DNA of 64,000 bases, taken from NCBI GenBank assembly GCA_049116495.1, contig JAGDYV010000036.1, positions 1 to 64,000 on the forward strand, given 5' to 3'. This document shows positions 17,179 to 25,852 of this stretch, piece by piece. The position numbers and the translations under genes were made by a program. Source of the stretch: CAJQQK01 sp049116495. Its GTDB lineage: Bacteria > Pseudomonadota > Alphaproteobacteria > Rhizobiales > Hyphomicrobiaceae. The stretch's first letter is position 1. Every line of letters starts with the position of its first letter. The notes under the pieces were generated by a model. It ran no database searches. It was not told the DNA's origin and saw only the letters and a program-made list of their open reading frames with translations.

Positions 17179-18027
17179 CTATTTGGCGCTCTTCGTGATG
17201 CTGTAATCCGACGCCTTGGCGGACCGGTAAACACGAATCTTGGGCGCGGCGGTTGCCTTGCGTGGCGTATCCGAACGCAAATCATGTAGCGAGATTTCGG
17301 GCGGTGCAGATTTTTCCGTTTGTAAAGGATTGCGCAGGGCCAGCGACAGGTGACCGACGGTGATCGCCAGCGCGAGCTTCTGGGCATCTTTCAAATCAAC
17401 CGCAACGGTTACCGAGTTGGCGACCGTGGGCTTGTAGTTCTGCGCGCTCACGTTCTGGCCGATCGCCATCACAAGAATGTCTTGAAGTAGAACGCTGGTG
17501 CGGCGCGGCGCGCCCTTATCGCTGACCGAGGTCTTCTCGGTCATCAGGATATCAACCCGGTCTTTCGGCTGAATGAAACCGCCAACGCCGCGCACTTCGT
17601 TGATCTTGATCGTAACTGCGCGCATGCCCTCGGGAAGCAGCAGCGATAACGCGGATTGACTGTCGCTGCGGTTGATCTTGGCCGGCAGCATCACTTCACC
17701 TTCGGATAGTTCGAACCGGGCGATCGGGCTGTCGTGGGCGGCAAACAGGTCACTAATATTGCGAAACGCTCCGGGCGGGATCGACTTCTCCGGCCAGGGG
17801 GTTTCCTTAAAGTCGCCGCGGCGCAGCTTGTGGCCATAGGGCAGCGATGACGCGAGCGTCACAACCGTTGACATTGCAACGGGTTTGACCTCCACGGCGC
17901 GAACTTGGGCACCATAGAACGCACTCGCCTCCTCGTGCACGTTCCGCATATAGGTTGCGGACAAGCCGAGTGCGAGGGCACCGGCACTGACGGCGTAGGC
18001 AAGCGCAATGAGCTGCTTGAATTTCAT
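17179..18027 (-). CDS. cpaB: Flp pilus assembly protein CpaB (RcpC)
   Basis: 282 residues. One N-terminal membrane helix, then an SAF domain (VTLASSLPYGHKLRRGDF) and the RcpC-type segment MRAVTIKINEVRGVGGFIQPKDRVDIL, followed by a long C-terminal part with VTVAVDLKDAQKLALA. CpaB is a periplasmic partner of the secretin. GGAG lies upstream of ATG 18027. The gap to cpaC is about 117 bp, in the same direction. Confidence 0.92.
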   Translation of the reverse strand: MKFKQLIALAYAVSAGALALGLSATYMRNVHEEASAFYGAQVRAVEVKPVAMSTVVTLASSLPYGHKLRRGDFKETPWPEKSIPPGAFRNISDLFAAHDSPIARFELSEGEVMLPAKINRSDSQSALSLLLPEGMRAVTIKINEVRGVGGFIQPKDRVDILMTEKTSVSDKGAPRRTSVLLQDILVMAIGQNVSAQNYKPTVANSVTVAVDLKDAQKLALAITVGHLSLALRNPLQTEKSAPPEISLHDLRSDTPRKATAAPKIRVYRSAKASDYSITKSAK

Positions 18028-18298
18028 TTCGCCAAATCTCCGAGACGCGACGTCCAGAATATCTGATGCAACTCAAGAATGCGTTGCGCGTGCCGGTGTA
18101 ATTTCTTTCAAATTTTATGGATCTCCTGCAATTCAAAGTTGTTGATAAGCATCAGGTGTGCCCTGGCGGTCATCGATATTGATTCGGCTGGCGCCTATAG
18201 ATCGAGAACGGACCATCGGCACGCTCTATGTTAACCGACGGCAGGTCGACGTCGGAAGGGGCTGCCGTTTCCATGCTCTTTCTTGTTCTTGGATTGTT

Positions 18299-18835
18299 AT
18301 GGCCTTGTTGCGTTTGTCTCGAGTTTCTACCCATAGGCGATGGGCGACCGGCTCCCACGTGCTGGCGGTTGCGGCCTGTGTGATGGCCGTCCTGTTGTCG
18401 GGCTGCAGTCAGCACCACGGTGTCGGTGGTGTTGATGCAACAGCGGTCGGATCCATCAAGGGGCAAGCGGACCAATCCAACCTGCAGATCGCCAAAGCGC
18501 ACTTCCACCGGCAGGCCTATGGACTGGCTGAAAAGCATTTTCGCTTGGCTGTGGAAGAAGATCGAAAAAACGCTGAAGCGTGGCTCGGCCTCGCTGCGTC
18601 CTATGATCATGTCAAGCGCTTCGACCTCGCCGATCGCGCCTATGACGAGTTACGGGCGCTGACCGGTGACAACGTCGTGGTGTTCAACAATCTCGGCTAC
18701 TCGTACACGCTGCGCGGCAACTACGCGAAGGCGGGGACGATGCTGGCGCGTGCGCAACGGCTGTCACCTGACGACGAGCAAGTCCTGGAGAATGTCGACT
18801 TCCTGAACCGCAGGCGCGCCGCCGCCGGTCAATAG
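18299..18835 (+). CDS. TadD-like TPR lipoprotein
   Basis: 178 residues. Lipoprotein signal with lipobox LLSGC (Cys near residue 35), then about three tetratricopeptide repeats (AKAHFHRQAYGLAEKHF, AEAWLGLAASYDHVKRFDLA, VVVFNNLGYSYTLRGNYAKA). TadD proteins of this form assist assembly of Flp pili at the outer membrane. The start ATG 18299 was chosen because the signal peptide begins there; the frame is open 47 codons further upstream. It is divergent from cpaB, so it belongs to the same locus but a separate transcript. Confidence 0.82.
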   Translation: MALLRLSRVSTHRRWATGSHVLAVAACVMAVLLSGCSQHHGVGGVDATAVGSIKGQADQSNLQIAKAHFHRQAYGLAEKHFRLAVEEDRKNAEAWLGLAASYDHVKRFDLADRAYDELRALTGDNVVVFNNLGYSYTLRGNYAKAGTMLARAQRLSPDDEQVLENVDFLNRRRAAAGQ

Positions 18836-19020
18836 GCAAATAGGCAAGATCGACTGCTCTGTCCGTCATCGGTAAACGATACCCTAACGGAGTAGATCCA
18901 AACTGACGAAGCACGGCAATATTCGATAAGGATGTCTTGCGTAAACTGTAACGCAAGATGTTTGTTTCCTTCGTTTCGGAGCAATCTCTTCTGAACGATT
19001 GTCATTGCCGGACCTTTGCC

Positions 19021-20274
19021 ATGCACCGCACACGAGAGTTCCTCTCCAACTTCGCCGATTGCAAACGTGGCGCTACCGCCATCGTTTTTGCGCTTTCCGC
19101 AGTGCCCTTCATCGCGGCCGCCGGCGTCGCCGTCGATCAAAGTCGAGCTTACTTCACAAAATCAGCCTTGCAGTCGGCAACCGATGCCGCCGCCTTGAGT
19201 GCCGCCAGCACGGCGGTCCAAAATGCAGACCGATTGACCACCGCGCAATCCGTCTTTGCAGCCAACGTCAGCGATACGGCGGATCTGAAAGCCGCCGTGC
19301 CGAGCGTCAGTGTCGCCAACGGCACAGTGAGCGTAACCTCGTCGGTGCAAATGCCAACGACCCTGACGCGCATCATGGGGTACGACTCGGTTGCCGTTAC
19401 GGCAACGTCGAAAGCCAAGGTCGGCCAGTCCTTTGGCAATGCCGCACCGGCTTGTGTGCTGGCATTGTCGACGACGGCCGATGGTGCTTTCTATGTCAAC
19501 GGCACGACCAACTTCGAAGCCATCAACTGCGGTGTCTACACGAACTCAGCAGCGCCCGAGTCGCTGCGTGCCGTCGGTGCTCCGACAGTGTCGGCGAGCA
19601 ATTTCTGTACGGTCGGCGGCGCCGACATCAACGGTAATTTTCTGCCGCTCCCGGTCACTGGCTGCACGGCAGTGCCGGACCCGTTTGCCGGGCTGGCTGC
19701 TCCCGCGACCGAGGAGTGTGCTGGCAATGCAAAAGAGCTGGTTCTCAAGAAGGGGGAACACACGCTGTCGCCGGGCACCTATTGCGGCGGCCTGAAGTTG
19801 ATGGCGCAGGCCGTCGTCATCTTCGAGCCCGGCATTTATGTTGTCAAAGGCGGTCCGCTGATTTTCCGCAGCGGCTCGATCTCCAGCGGTAGCAATGTCG
19901 GGTTCTATCTGACAGGGACGGGCGCACAAATGGACGTGAACGGCGGAGCCGATGTCGCGATCACGGCCTCCGCCAGCGGTTCCCTGGCTGGCATCGTGGT
20001 GGCACAGGATGCCGCCGCCAACGTCGGCGCAACCTCGATGGTGCAGGGCGGCGGCGCCGTTCAACTGACGGGCGCACTGTACTTCCCGACGCAAACGCTT
20101 CAGATCGGTGGCAATGGCGACCTTGGCCAAAACACCAGCGCATGGGCGATCGTCGCGGATCAGGTCCATCTCAAGGGGAACGGCAGCGTTCGGATCGAAG
20201 CCGCATTCACGAACGCCGGCCTGCCGAACGTCGCAGCCTTGCCGCAGGCCCAAAGCGCACGGATCGTGAATTAG
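19021..20274 (+). CDS. TadE/TadG-like pilus-associated protein
   Basis: 417 residues. The N-terminus has the TadG/TadE pattern CKRGATAIVFALSAVPFIAA followed by VDQSRAYFTKSALQSATDAAALSAA, one membrane helix and an alanine-rich coiled stretch. The large remainder (from about residue 140) is rich in Gly, Val and Thr with several cysteines and repeated beta-strand-like periodicity, suggesting a beta-helix surface domain. ATG 19021 chosen at the conserved start. Anchored in the inner membrane, exposed to the periplasm or surface. Confidence 0.8.
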   Translation: MHRTREFLSNFADCKRGATAIVFALSAVPFIAAAGVAVDQSRAYFTKSALQSATDAAALSAASTAVQNADRLTTAQSVFAANVSDTADLKAAVPSVSVANGTVSVTSSVQMPTTLTRIMGYDSVAVTATSKAKVGQSFGNAAPACVLALSTTADGAFYVNGTTNFEAINCGVYTNSAAPESLRAVGAPTVSASNFCTVGGADINGNFLPLPVTGCTAVPDPFAGLAAPATEECAGNAKELVLKKGEHTLSPGTYCGGLKLMAQAVVIFEPGIYVVKGGPLIFRSGSISSGSNVGFYLTGTGAQMDVNGGADVAITASASGSLAGIVVAQDAAANVGATSMVQGGGAVQLTGALYFPTQTLQIGGNGDLGQNTSAWAIVADQVHLKGNGSVRIEAAFTNAGLPNVAALPQAQSARIVN

Positions 20275-20537
20275 AGCCCGACGACGATAGCACGCTCAGA
20301 CCTGATTTCACGACAGCGTGAGCGCACTTGCTTGACGGCTGGGGCTGAACCGGCCGGGACAAGCAGAAGAACGATCCACCTGATCGAGCATTGATTGCGC
20401 GAACGGCGTCTGGAAAAGTTGCGGCGCGCGGGGCAGGCTTGCCGCACTCCGTCGCGGCAACTAACATCCGGTTACCCAGGGGCTGCTCGAGTGTTCTCGG
20501 GTAAGGCTGACTTTCATTGCATTATTCGGGAAAGCAT

Positions 20538-20963
20538 ATGTCTGCAGAACATCAAGGCGGCTGCCTTTGTGGCTCGGTCCGTTATCGCACTAAAGGCGAT
20601 CCCGCCGTTTCGATCGTTTGCCACTGCAAGGCCTGCCAGCATCGCACCGGTAGCGCCTTTGGTGTGGGTGTTTATTTCGCCAAAGAGCAGGTCGAGATCC
20701 TGTCGGGTGAATTGAAAACTTTTCAATTTGAGTCGTCAGAGAGCGGCCGTTGGTTCAGAAATGAATTCTGCGCGAAATGCGGGACAACGGTGACTTGGAC
20801 CCTTGAGATGCGCCCCAACGATCGCGGCATAGCCAGCGGAACGTTCGATCAAGCGGGCTGGCATCAAATCGACCGGCATATCTGGACGGATTCCGCGCAT
20901 CCGTGGGTTGTCCACCCAGCCGACGCCGTGGTCATCAAGGGAGGCTCACCGCCGGCGGAGTGA
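20538..20963 (+). CDS. GFA-family (CENP-V/GFA) zinc protein
   Basis: 141 residues. The zinc-binding cysteine motifs are intact: GGCLCGSVRY, CHCKACQHRTGSAFG and FCAKCGTTVTW. The family is named for glutathione-dependent formaldehyde-activating enzyme, but most members have no proven activity. Single gene on the plus strand, no operon partner. Confidence 0.9.
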   Translation: MSAEHQGGCLCGSVRYRTKGDPAVSIVCHCKACQHRTGSAFGVGVYFAKEQVEILSGELKTFQFESSESGRWFRNEFCAKCGTTVTWTLEMRPNDRGIASGTFDQAGWHQIDRHIWTDSAHPWVVHPADAVVIKGGSPPAE

Positions 20964-21084
20964 GTGGCGCGTGGTGGCATCCGGGACATGACTTCGCCAG
21001 ACCAGAATATCTCAAAGAGGCGTCGCTTATCTCTCAAGGCGAGATTGGGAACTGGCGGACGATCGTTGCGGGCCTGATCGGTGA

Positions 21085-21582
21085 TCAAGCGCCGAGGCGT
21101 TTGGCGTAGGTCTCGAATAGATCATGCGCTTCCTGCGCCAGCAGTTGTTCGGCGGGCATCGAGCGGCGTTCGCATGGCAGCCCCACTTGGTGTCGAAGGT
21201 CGTCGTTGCTCATTCGGCGCGTCCATTGAGGGTCGATGCTGGCAAGCCTTGCTATGAAGGCGGCAGATTCCGGCGAAGCGCTCGCGTAGTAGAGGCGGCC
21301 GATGCCGGTAACATGCATCGTTGCGACACACATCGAACAGGGTTCCGCGGTCGTGTAGAGATCGCAGCCGCTCAGGTCGGTCGTGGCGAGGCGTTTGCAC
21401 GCATCCCGAATGGCCTCGACTTCGCCGTGTGATGTCGGGTCGTGAAGCGTGACCGCCTTGTTAAGACCTTCGCCGACGATGTCATCGCCTTTAACAACCA
21501 CAGCGCCGTAGGGCAGGGCCCCTGGAACATCAAGACTGTCCCGGGCGATTTCCAATGCGCGTCGCATAAATTTTTCTTGCAT
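21085..21582 (-). CDS. Nucleoside/guanine deaminase-like (CDA fold) protein
   Basis: 165 residues with the zinc motifs HGEVEAI and EPCSMCVATM of the cytidine/deoxycytidylate deaminase family. The N-terminus MQEKFMRRALEIARDSL and PYGAVVVKGDDIVGEG resemble guanine deaminase and TadA-like proteins; the housekeeping TadA would usually have HAE rather than HGE. Likely acts on a purine base or nucleoside. Weak RBS. Confidence 0.85.
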   Translation of the reverse strand: MQEKFMRRALEIARDSLDVPGALPYGAVVVKGDDIVGEGLNKAVTLHDPTSHGEVEAIRDACKRLATTDLSGCDLYTTAEPCSMCVATMHVTGIGRLYYASASPESAAFIARLASIDPQWTRRMSNDDLRHQVGLPCERRSMPAEQLLAQEAHDLFETYAKRLGA

Positions 21583-21665
21583 GACCGTTCACTCGCCTGT
21601 TGCAGGTTGCCGTTGACCGTATTGTAGCTCAAATAACCCGATGGTTCGCTAAACAATCGGCTGAG

Positions 21666-22607
21666 CTATTCGTTGGTTGGCGAGCCGAATTTGCGTTCGA
21701 GATCAAGCCAGGTTTGGTAGTCAAACAAGGACCACAACTCGCTGTGATCGAACATCCGGTCACGAAATCCATCTGTGGTCCCCGTCGCGGAAAGTTCAGC
21801 AAGCAGCGATTGGCCGGCAGATGCGAAAGCACGCGTGAGGGCGTTCGGGAAAATTGCCACCTTGAAACCAACCTCCTCGAGTAGCGGAGCCGGTAGGATT
21901 GGCGTGCGACCACCTTCGACCATGTTTGCGAGTGTTGGCGCGCGCCCACGCAGGTGATCGCAGATCACGCGCATTTCAGCTTCATTCTCGGGGCTTTCGA
22001 TGAACAGAATGTCGGCGCCGGCATCGAGATATGCGTCAGCTCGTTCCAAGGCCGCCTCGAGGCCGAAATTTGTCCTGGCATCCGTTCGTGCGACGATCAG
22101 AAAGTCGGAATCGCAACGCGCGTCGACCGCGGCCTTGATCCGACTGGTCATTTCCGCGGTTTCGACAATGCGCCGGCCGAGTTCGTGACCGCATTTTTTC
22201 GGCGCCTGTTGATCTTCGATCTGAACGGCCGAAACGCCCGCACGTTCGAACTCGCGAACGGTGCGAATGATGTTGAGCGGCCCGCCGAAGCCCGTGTCGA
22301 TATCGGCAATCAACGGGATCGTAACCGCATCAGCGATCCGCTTCACCCGGTCCAGGATTTCCGAAAACGATGCCAGGTTGACGTCGGGTGCACCGAGTTG
22401 GCTGATCGATACGCCCGAACCTGTCACATATGCTGCACGAAAGCCGCCGACTTCCACGAGGCGTCCGGACAGGCAATCAAAACAACCCGGAGCCACCACT
22501 ATACCGGGATCGGTGAGCAACGATCGCAGGCGCTTGTTGCGGCCTTCGACGGCGCGCAGCCCGATCGGATAAGCTTCAGTCCGGCTTCGTCCAATCTCAT
22601 CAGTCAT
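21666..22607 (-). CDS. Isocitrate lyase/PEP mutase family protein
   Basis: 313 residues. The (beta/alpha)8 fold is marked by PLIADIDTGFGG (Mg-binding Asp), VSAVQIEDQQ and the mobile-loop motif KKCGHE with the catalytic Cys. These features match methylisocitrate lyase, oxaloacetate decarboxylase and related C-C lyases. AAGGAG sits 6 bases before ATG 22607. It is co-directional with the asparaginase-family gene, whose stop is 69 bases upstream; they may form an operon acting on C4 acids, an inference from neighbourhood only. Confidence 0.88.
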   Translation of the reverse strand: MTDEIGRSRTEAYPIGLRAVEGRNKRLRSLLTDPGIVVAPGCFDCLSGRLVEVGGFRAAYVTGSGVSISQLGAPDVNLASFSEILDRVKRIADAVTIPLIADIDTGFGGPLNIIRTVREFERAGVSAVQIEDQQAPKKCGHELGRRIVETAEMTSRIKAAVDARCDSDFLIVARTDARTNFGLEAALERADAYLDAGADILFIESPENEAEMRVICDHLRGRAPTLANMVEGGRTPILPAPLLEEVGFKVAIFPNALTRAFASAGQSLLAELSATGTTDGFRDRMFDHSELWSLFDYQTWLDLERKFGSPTNE

Positions 22608-22676
22608 GGGAACTCCTTGCGAGCATTGCGCGTCGCCGCGCGGGGCCTTCGTTGGCATTCGATCCGTTGCGGGTCG

Positions 22677-23681
22677 TCAATACTCTGCGAAGATGCGGCG
22701 CAGATCGGCCGTGTCGTCGGTCTGGGTCAGCGCGACCATGAGTAGGATGCGGGCTTTTTGCGGAGTCAAATTGTCGGCGGAGACCATGCCGCGCTCAAGC
22801 AAGCGCACGCGGCCAGGCACGCGCCCCGAGCCGGCTCGACTTGATTGAACGACGACAATGCCACTCGCGATGGCAGCATCGAATGCATCGTATTGAGAAG
22901 GCGTCAGGACGCCTGGCGCAAATCCGGCAGATATCAGGCCTTTGGCCCCCGCCGCGATGAAAGCTTCGATGGCGACGTCGTCACAACCGGCATAACAGGG
23001 CACAATGTCGACGCGCGGTAACGTGGTGATGGTCGACATATCGAACTCGACATCCGGCATGCGGCGGCGAAGCGGCGCGCGATAGTAATAGACGCCATCT
23101 CCGTCGACATGACCGAGAATACCAAAGTCGGTGGTGCGAAAAGTTTGCATGCGAAGCGTCGAAGTTTTGGTGACGTCGCGTGCCGCTTGGATCTCATCGT
23201 TCAGCATCAAGAGTGCACCCATGCCCCGTGACGCGGGCGCGCTCGCCGTGCGGGCCGCATTGAGAAGATTGATCGCCGCATCCGTCGAGATCCCGGAAGC
23301 GGGTCGTTGGGCGCCGACGACCACGACGGGTTGTTCGACCTTGAGCGTTAGATTGAGGAAGTATGCCGTTTCCTCGGCTGTGGCCGTTCCGTGCGTGAGC
23401 ACGAAACCGGTAATTGTCGGATCTTCGGCGACTGTTCGGGTGATCACCCTATGCAGCTCAAGCCAGTCCTCCGGCGCAATCTTCGTGCTGCCAACAGCCT
23501 TGAAACGGATTGGAACCGGCTCGACGAACTCGCGCACCAAAGGGAATTTTTCGATGAGCTCGTCGATTTCGAGTTTGGCGCTGCCATCGGGATAATCGAT
23601 CAAATCAAGCTCATCGCGACCGATCGACGAGATCGTGCCGCCTGTTCCGATGAAGGCGACCCTTGGTTTTGACTTCGACAT
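22677..23681 (-). CDS. Asparaginase-family protein lacking the catalytic Asp
   Basis: 334 residues. The first nucleophile motif FIGTGGTISS is intact and the Lys motif RDVTKTST is present. The second motif reads THGTATAEETAYFL, where type II asparaginases have THGTDT; the Asp that helps bind and activate the substrate is Ala here. The rest of the fold is complete, with SAGFAPGVLTPSQYDAFDAA in the C-terminal domain. It may use a different substrate, or the change may be a subfamily trait. ATG 23681 was chosen at the conserved N-terminus. Confidence 0.85.
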   Translation of the reverse strand: MSKSKPRVAFIGTGGTISSIGRDELDLIDYPDGSAKLEIDELIEKFPLVREFVEPVPIRFKAVGSTKIAPEDWLELHRVITRTVAEDPTITGFVLTHGTATAEETAYFLNLTLKVEQPVVVVGAQRPASGISTDAAINLLNAARTASAPASRGMGALLMLNDEIQAARDVTKTSTLRMQTFRTTDFGILGHVDGDGVYYYRAPLRRRMPDVEFDMSTITTLPRVDIVPCYAGCDDVAIEAFIAAGAKGLISAGFAPGVLTPSQYDAFDAAIASGIVVVQSSRAGSGRVPGRVRLLERGMVSADNLTPQKARILLMVALTQTDDTADLRRIFAEY

Positions 23682-24122
23682 GTAAAGCTTGCCTCTTGGA
23701 AACGGACAACACGGGATCTTGCGGTTTTGGTCGTGTGCCGGAATGAAAATGACGTGGCGCAAACATCGGACCACGAAGTGGCTTTTTCAATTTTCGCGGT
23801 CAGTCTAGAGGACGCATCGCGAAAAGCTCGGTGGCACCGGAAAAATAATCATAAGGAAGATCGGCATTAATCTTGCGGCCAATCCGCAGCAATAACAGCC
23901 TTGCAGTGACAGAGATTTTCCAAGTTCAATTGCCGTGAGCGGAGCAGCATAGCAGCGAGTGGGCTCTATGTCCGCATCGCTTGCATCTCCAAGAACACGC
24001 GACCTTGCTTGATCAGGATGGGCGCGACCGATAGCATTTTGTTTATGTCGGAAATTGAGCCGGCAAAGTCGGGGCGGCTCCGCGTGCAGCGGGGTGAGGC
24101 AAACCAACTAGGGAGAATGTGT
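23682..24122. other. Intergenic region between divergent genes
   Basis: About 440 bases between the asparaginase-family gene (minus) and the binding-protein gene (plus). Promoters for both are expected. GGGAG at 24111-24115 is the Shine-Dalgarno site of the right-hand gene. No RNA gene recognised. Confidence 0.4.
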
Positions 24123-25721
24123 ATGAGAAGGATCTCATTAGCAGTTTTGGCCACGGCGGTCGCGGTGTCGGCCGTTGCTGCACCAGCTCTGGCCCAGAAA
24201 AGCGGCGGTATCCTCAAAGGCTACCACCGAGGTAACCCACCGTCAGGGTCTCCGCATGAAGAAGCGACGATCTCGACCGTCATGCAGTACATGAGCGTCT
24301 TCAATAACCTGGTGATGTTTGATCCTGCAAAGCGCATCGAGAGCGCCGAGACCTTGGTTCCTGATCTGGCAACAAGCTGGAAATGGGATGCCTCGAAGAC
24401 CAAACTGACATTCCAGCTGCGCAGCGGCGTCAAGTGGCACGATGGTAAGCCGTTCACCGCCAAAGACGTCAAATGCACCTTCGACCTGCTTCAGGGGAAA
24501 TCCAAAAGCAGGTTGCGAAAGAACCCGCGGTCGATTTGGTATCACAATCTCAAAGAGGTCAAGGTTGACAGCGACAACGCTGCGACTTTCGTGCTCGGCC
24601 GTCCACAACCCGCATTCCTGCTGATGCTGGCAGCCGGTTACTCACCCGTCTATCCCTGCCATGTTTCGCCGAAGAAAATGCGTACCAACCCGATCGGTAC
24701 CGGCCCCTTCAAGTTTGTCGAGTTCAAACGCAGTGAGCATATCAAGTTCACCAGGAACCCCGACTACTGGAAAAAGGGCAAACCCCTGCTCGATGGTCAC
24801 GAATGGCGGATCATCAAGAGTCGCTCGACACGGGTCCTTGCATTCACGAATGGCGATTTCGACATCACCTTTGATTCAGACGTGACCATCCCGTTGCTGA
24901 AAGACGTCAAAGCGCGTGCGCCCAAAGCGGTTTGTGATCTGAAGTCGACAGGCGTCAGTACGAATTTGATCGTCAACGCGACAGCGCCGCCGTTCAACGA
25001 TGCCAAAATCCGGGAAGCGATGTCGCTGTCGTTGGACCGCAAGGCGTTCATCGACATATTGAGTGAAGGCAAGGCGGTTAAAGGTGGTGCCATGTTGCCG
25101 CCACCGTCAGGCAAGTGGGGCATGCCCAAGGAGATGTTGGATCAACTGCCTGGTTACAACGACAACGATGTTGGCAAGAACAGGGCCAAGGCGCGCAAGA
25201 TCATGGAGGGACTTGGTTATTCGAAGGAGAAGCCTCTGAAGGTCAAGATCTCGACACGCAACATCGCGATCTATCGTGACCCTGCCGTGATTCTGATCGA
25301 TCAGCTCAAGACGATCCACATCGCGGCCGAACTGGATGTCGTTGATACCTCAATCTGGCACGCCAAGGTTGCTCGCAAGGACTATTCGGTCGGGCTCAAC
25401 CTGACCGGTGTCGGCGTCGATGATCCGGATGTCAACTTCTATGAAAACTACAAGTGCGAGTCTCAGCGCAACTATACCAAGTACTGCAACAAGGATCTTG
25501 AGAAGCTGTTCGAGGCCCAGTCGATGGAAGCCGATGAGAACAAGCGCAAGAAGATCGTTTGGGAAATCGAGAAGCAACTCGCACTCGATGTCGCCCGACC
25601 GATCATATCTCACTTGAAAGCAGCGACCTGCTGGCACCCGCATGTCAAGGGCGTCAGCCTGCACTCCAACAGCATCTACAATTCCTGGCGTCTTGAGAAC
25701 GTCTGGTTGGACAGGAAGTAG
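24123..25721 (+). CDS. SBP_bac_5 peptide-type ABC substrate-binding protein
   Basis: 532 residues. Signal peptide of about 24 residues (cleavage after PALA), then the family signature TSWKWDASKTKLTFQLRSGVKWHDG followed by PFTAKDVKCTFDLLQG. Members bind oligopeptides, nickel or other solutes in the periplasm. ATG 24123 with GGGAG upstream; an open frame extends 38 codons upstream without signal features. No permease or ATPase genes are adjacent, so it is an orphan component that may work with a transporter elsewhere. Ligand unknown. Confidence 0.9.
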   Translation: MRRISLAVLATAVAVSAVAAPALAQKSGGILKGYHRGNPPSGSPHEEATISTVMQYMSVFNNLVMFDPAKRIESAETLVPDLATSWKWDASKTKLTFQLRSGVKWHDGKPFTAKDVKCTFDLLQGKSKSRLRKNPRSIWYHNLKEVKVDSDNAATFVLGRPQPAFLLMLAAGYSPVYPCHVSPKKMRTNPIGTGPFKFVEFKRSEHIKFTRNPDYWKKGKPLLDGHEWRIIKSRSTRVLAFTNGDFDITFDSDVTIPLLKDVKARAPKAVCDLKSTGVSTNLIVNATAPPFNDAKIREAMSLSLDRKAFIDILSEGKAVKGGAMLPPPSGKWGMPKEMLDQLPGYNDNDVGKNRAKARKIMEGLGYSKEKPLKVKISTRNIAIYRDPAVILIDQLKTIHIAAELDVVDTSIWHAKVARKDYSVGLNLTGVGVDDPDVNFYENYKCESQRNYTKYCNKDLEKLFEAQSMEADENKRKKIVWEIEKQLALDVARPIISHLKAATCWHPHVKGVSLHSNSIYNSWRLENVWLDRK

Positions 25722-25770
25722 CTGGCGGCGCACCTTGGGTGAGCAGAAACGAGCGCATTGAAGAGCAAGT

Positions 25771-25805
25771 TCGGATTACAGCTTGGAAGACAGGTTGTAA
25801 TCCGA
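25771..25805. promoter_or_regulatory. Perfect 10-bp inverted repeat upstream of the UGA-containing gene
   Basis: TCGGATTACA (25771-25780) and TGTAATCCGA (25796-25805) are exact reverse complements separated by 15 bases. The element lies 47 bases before ATG 25853 and 49 bases after the binding-protein gene. No T-run follows, so it is not an ordinary terminator; an operator or an RNA hairpin in the leader is more likely. Confidence 0.55.
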
Positions 25806-25852
25806 CGAAACAGGCGCAACCGACGTCTTGGAAATAGACAAGGAGAATTCCA

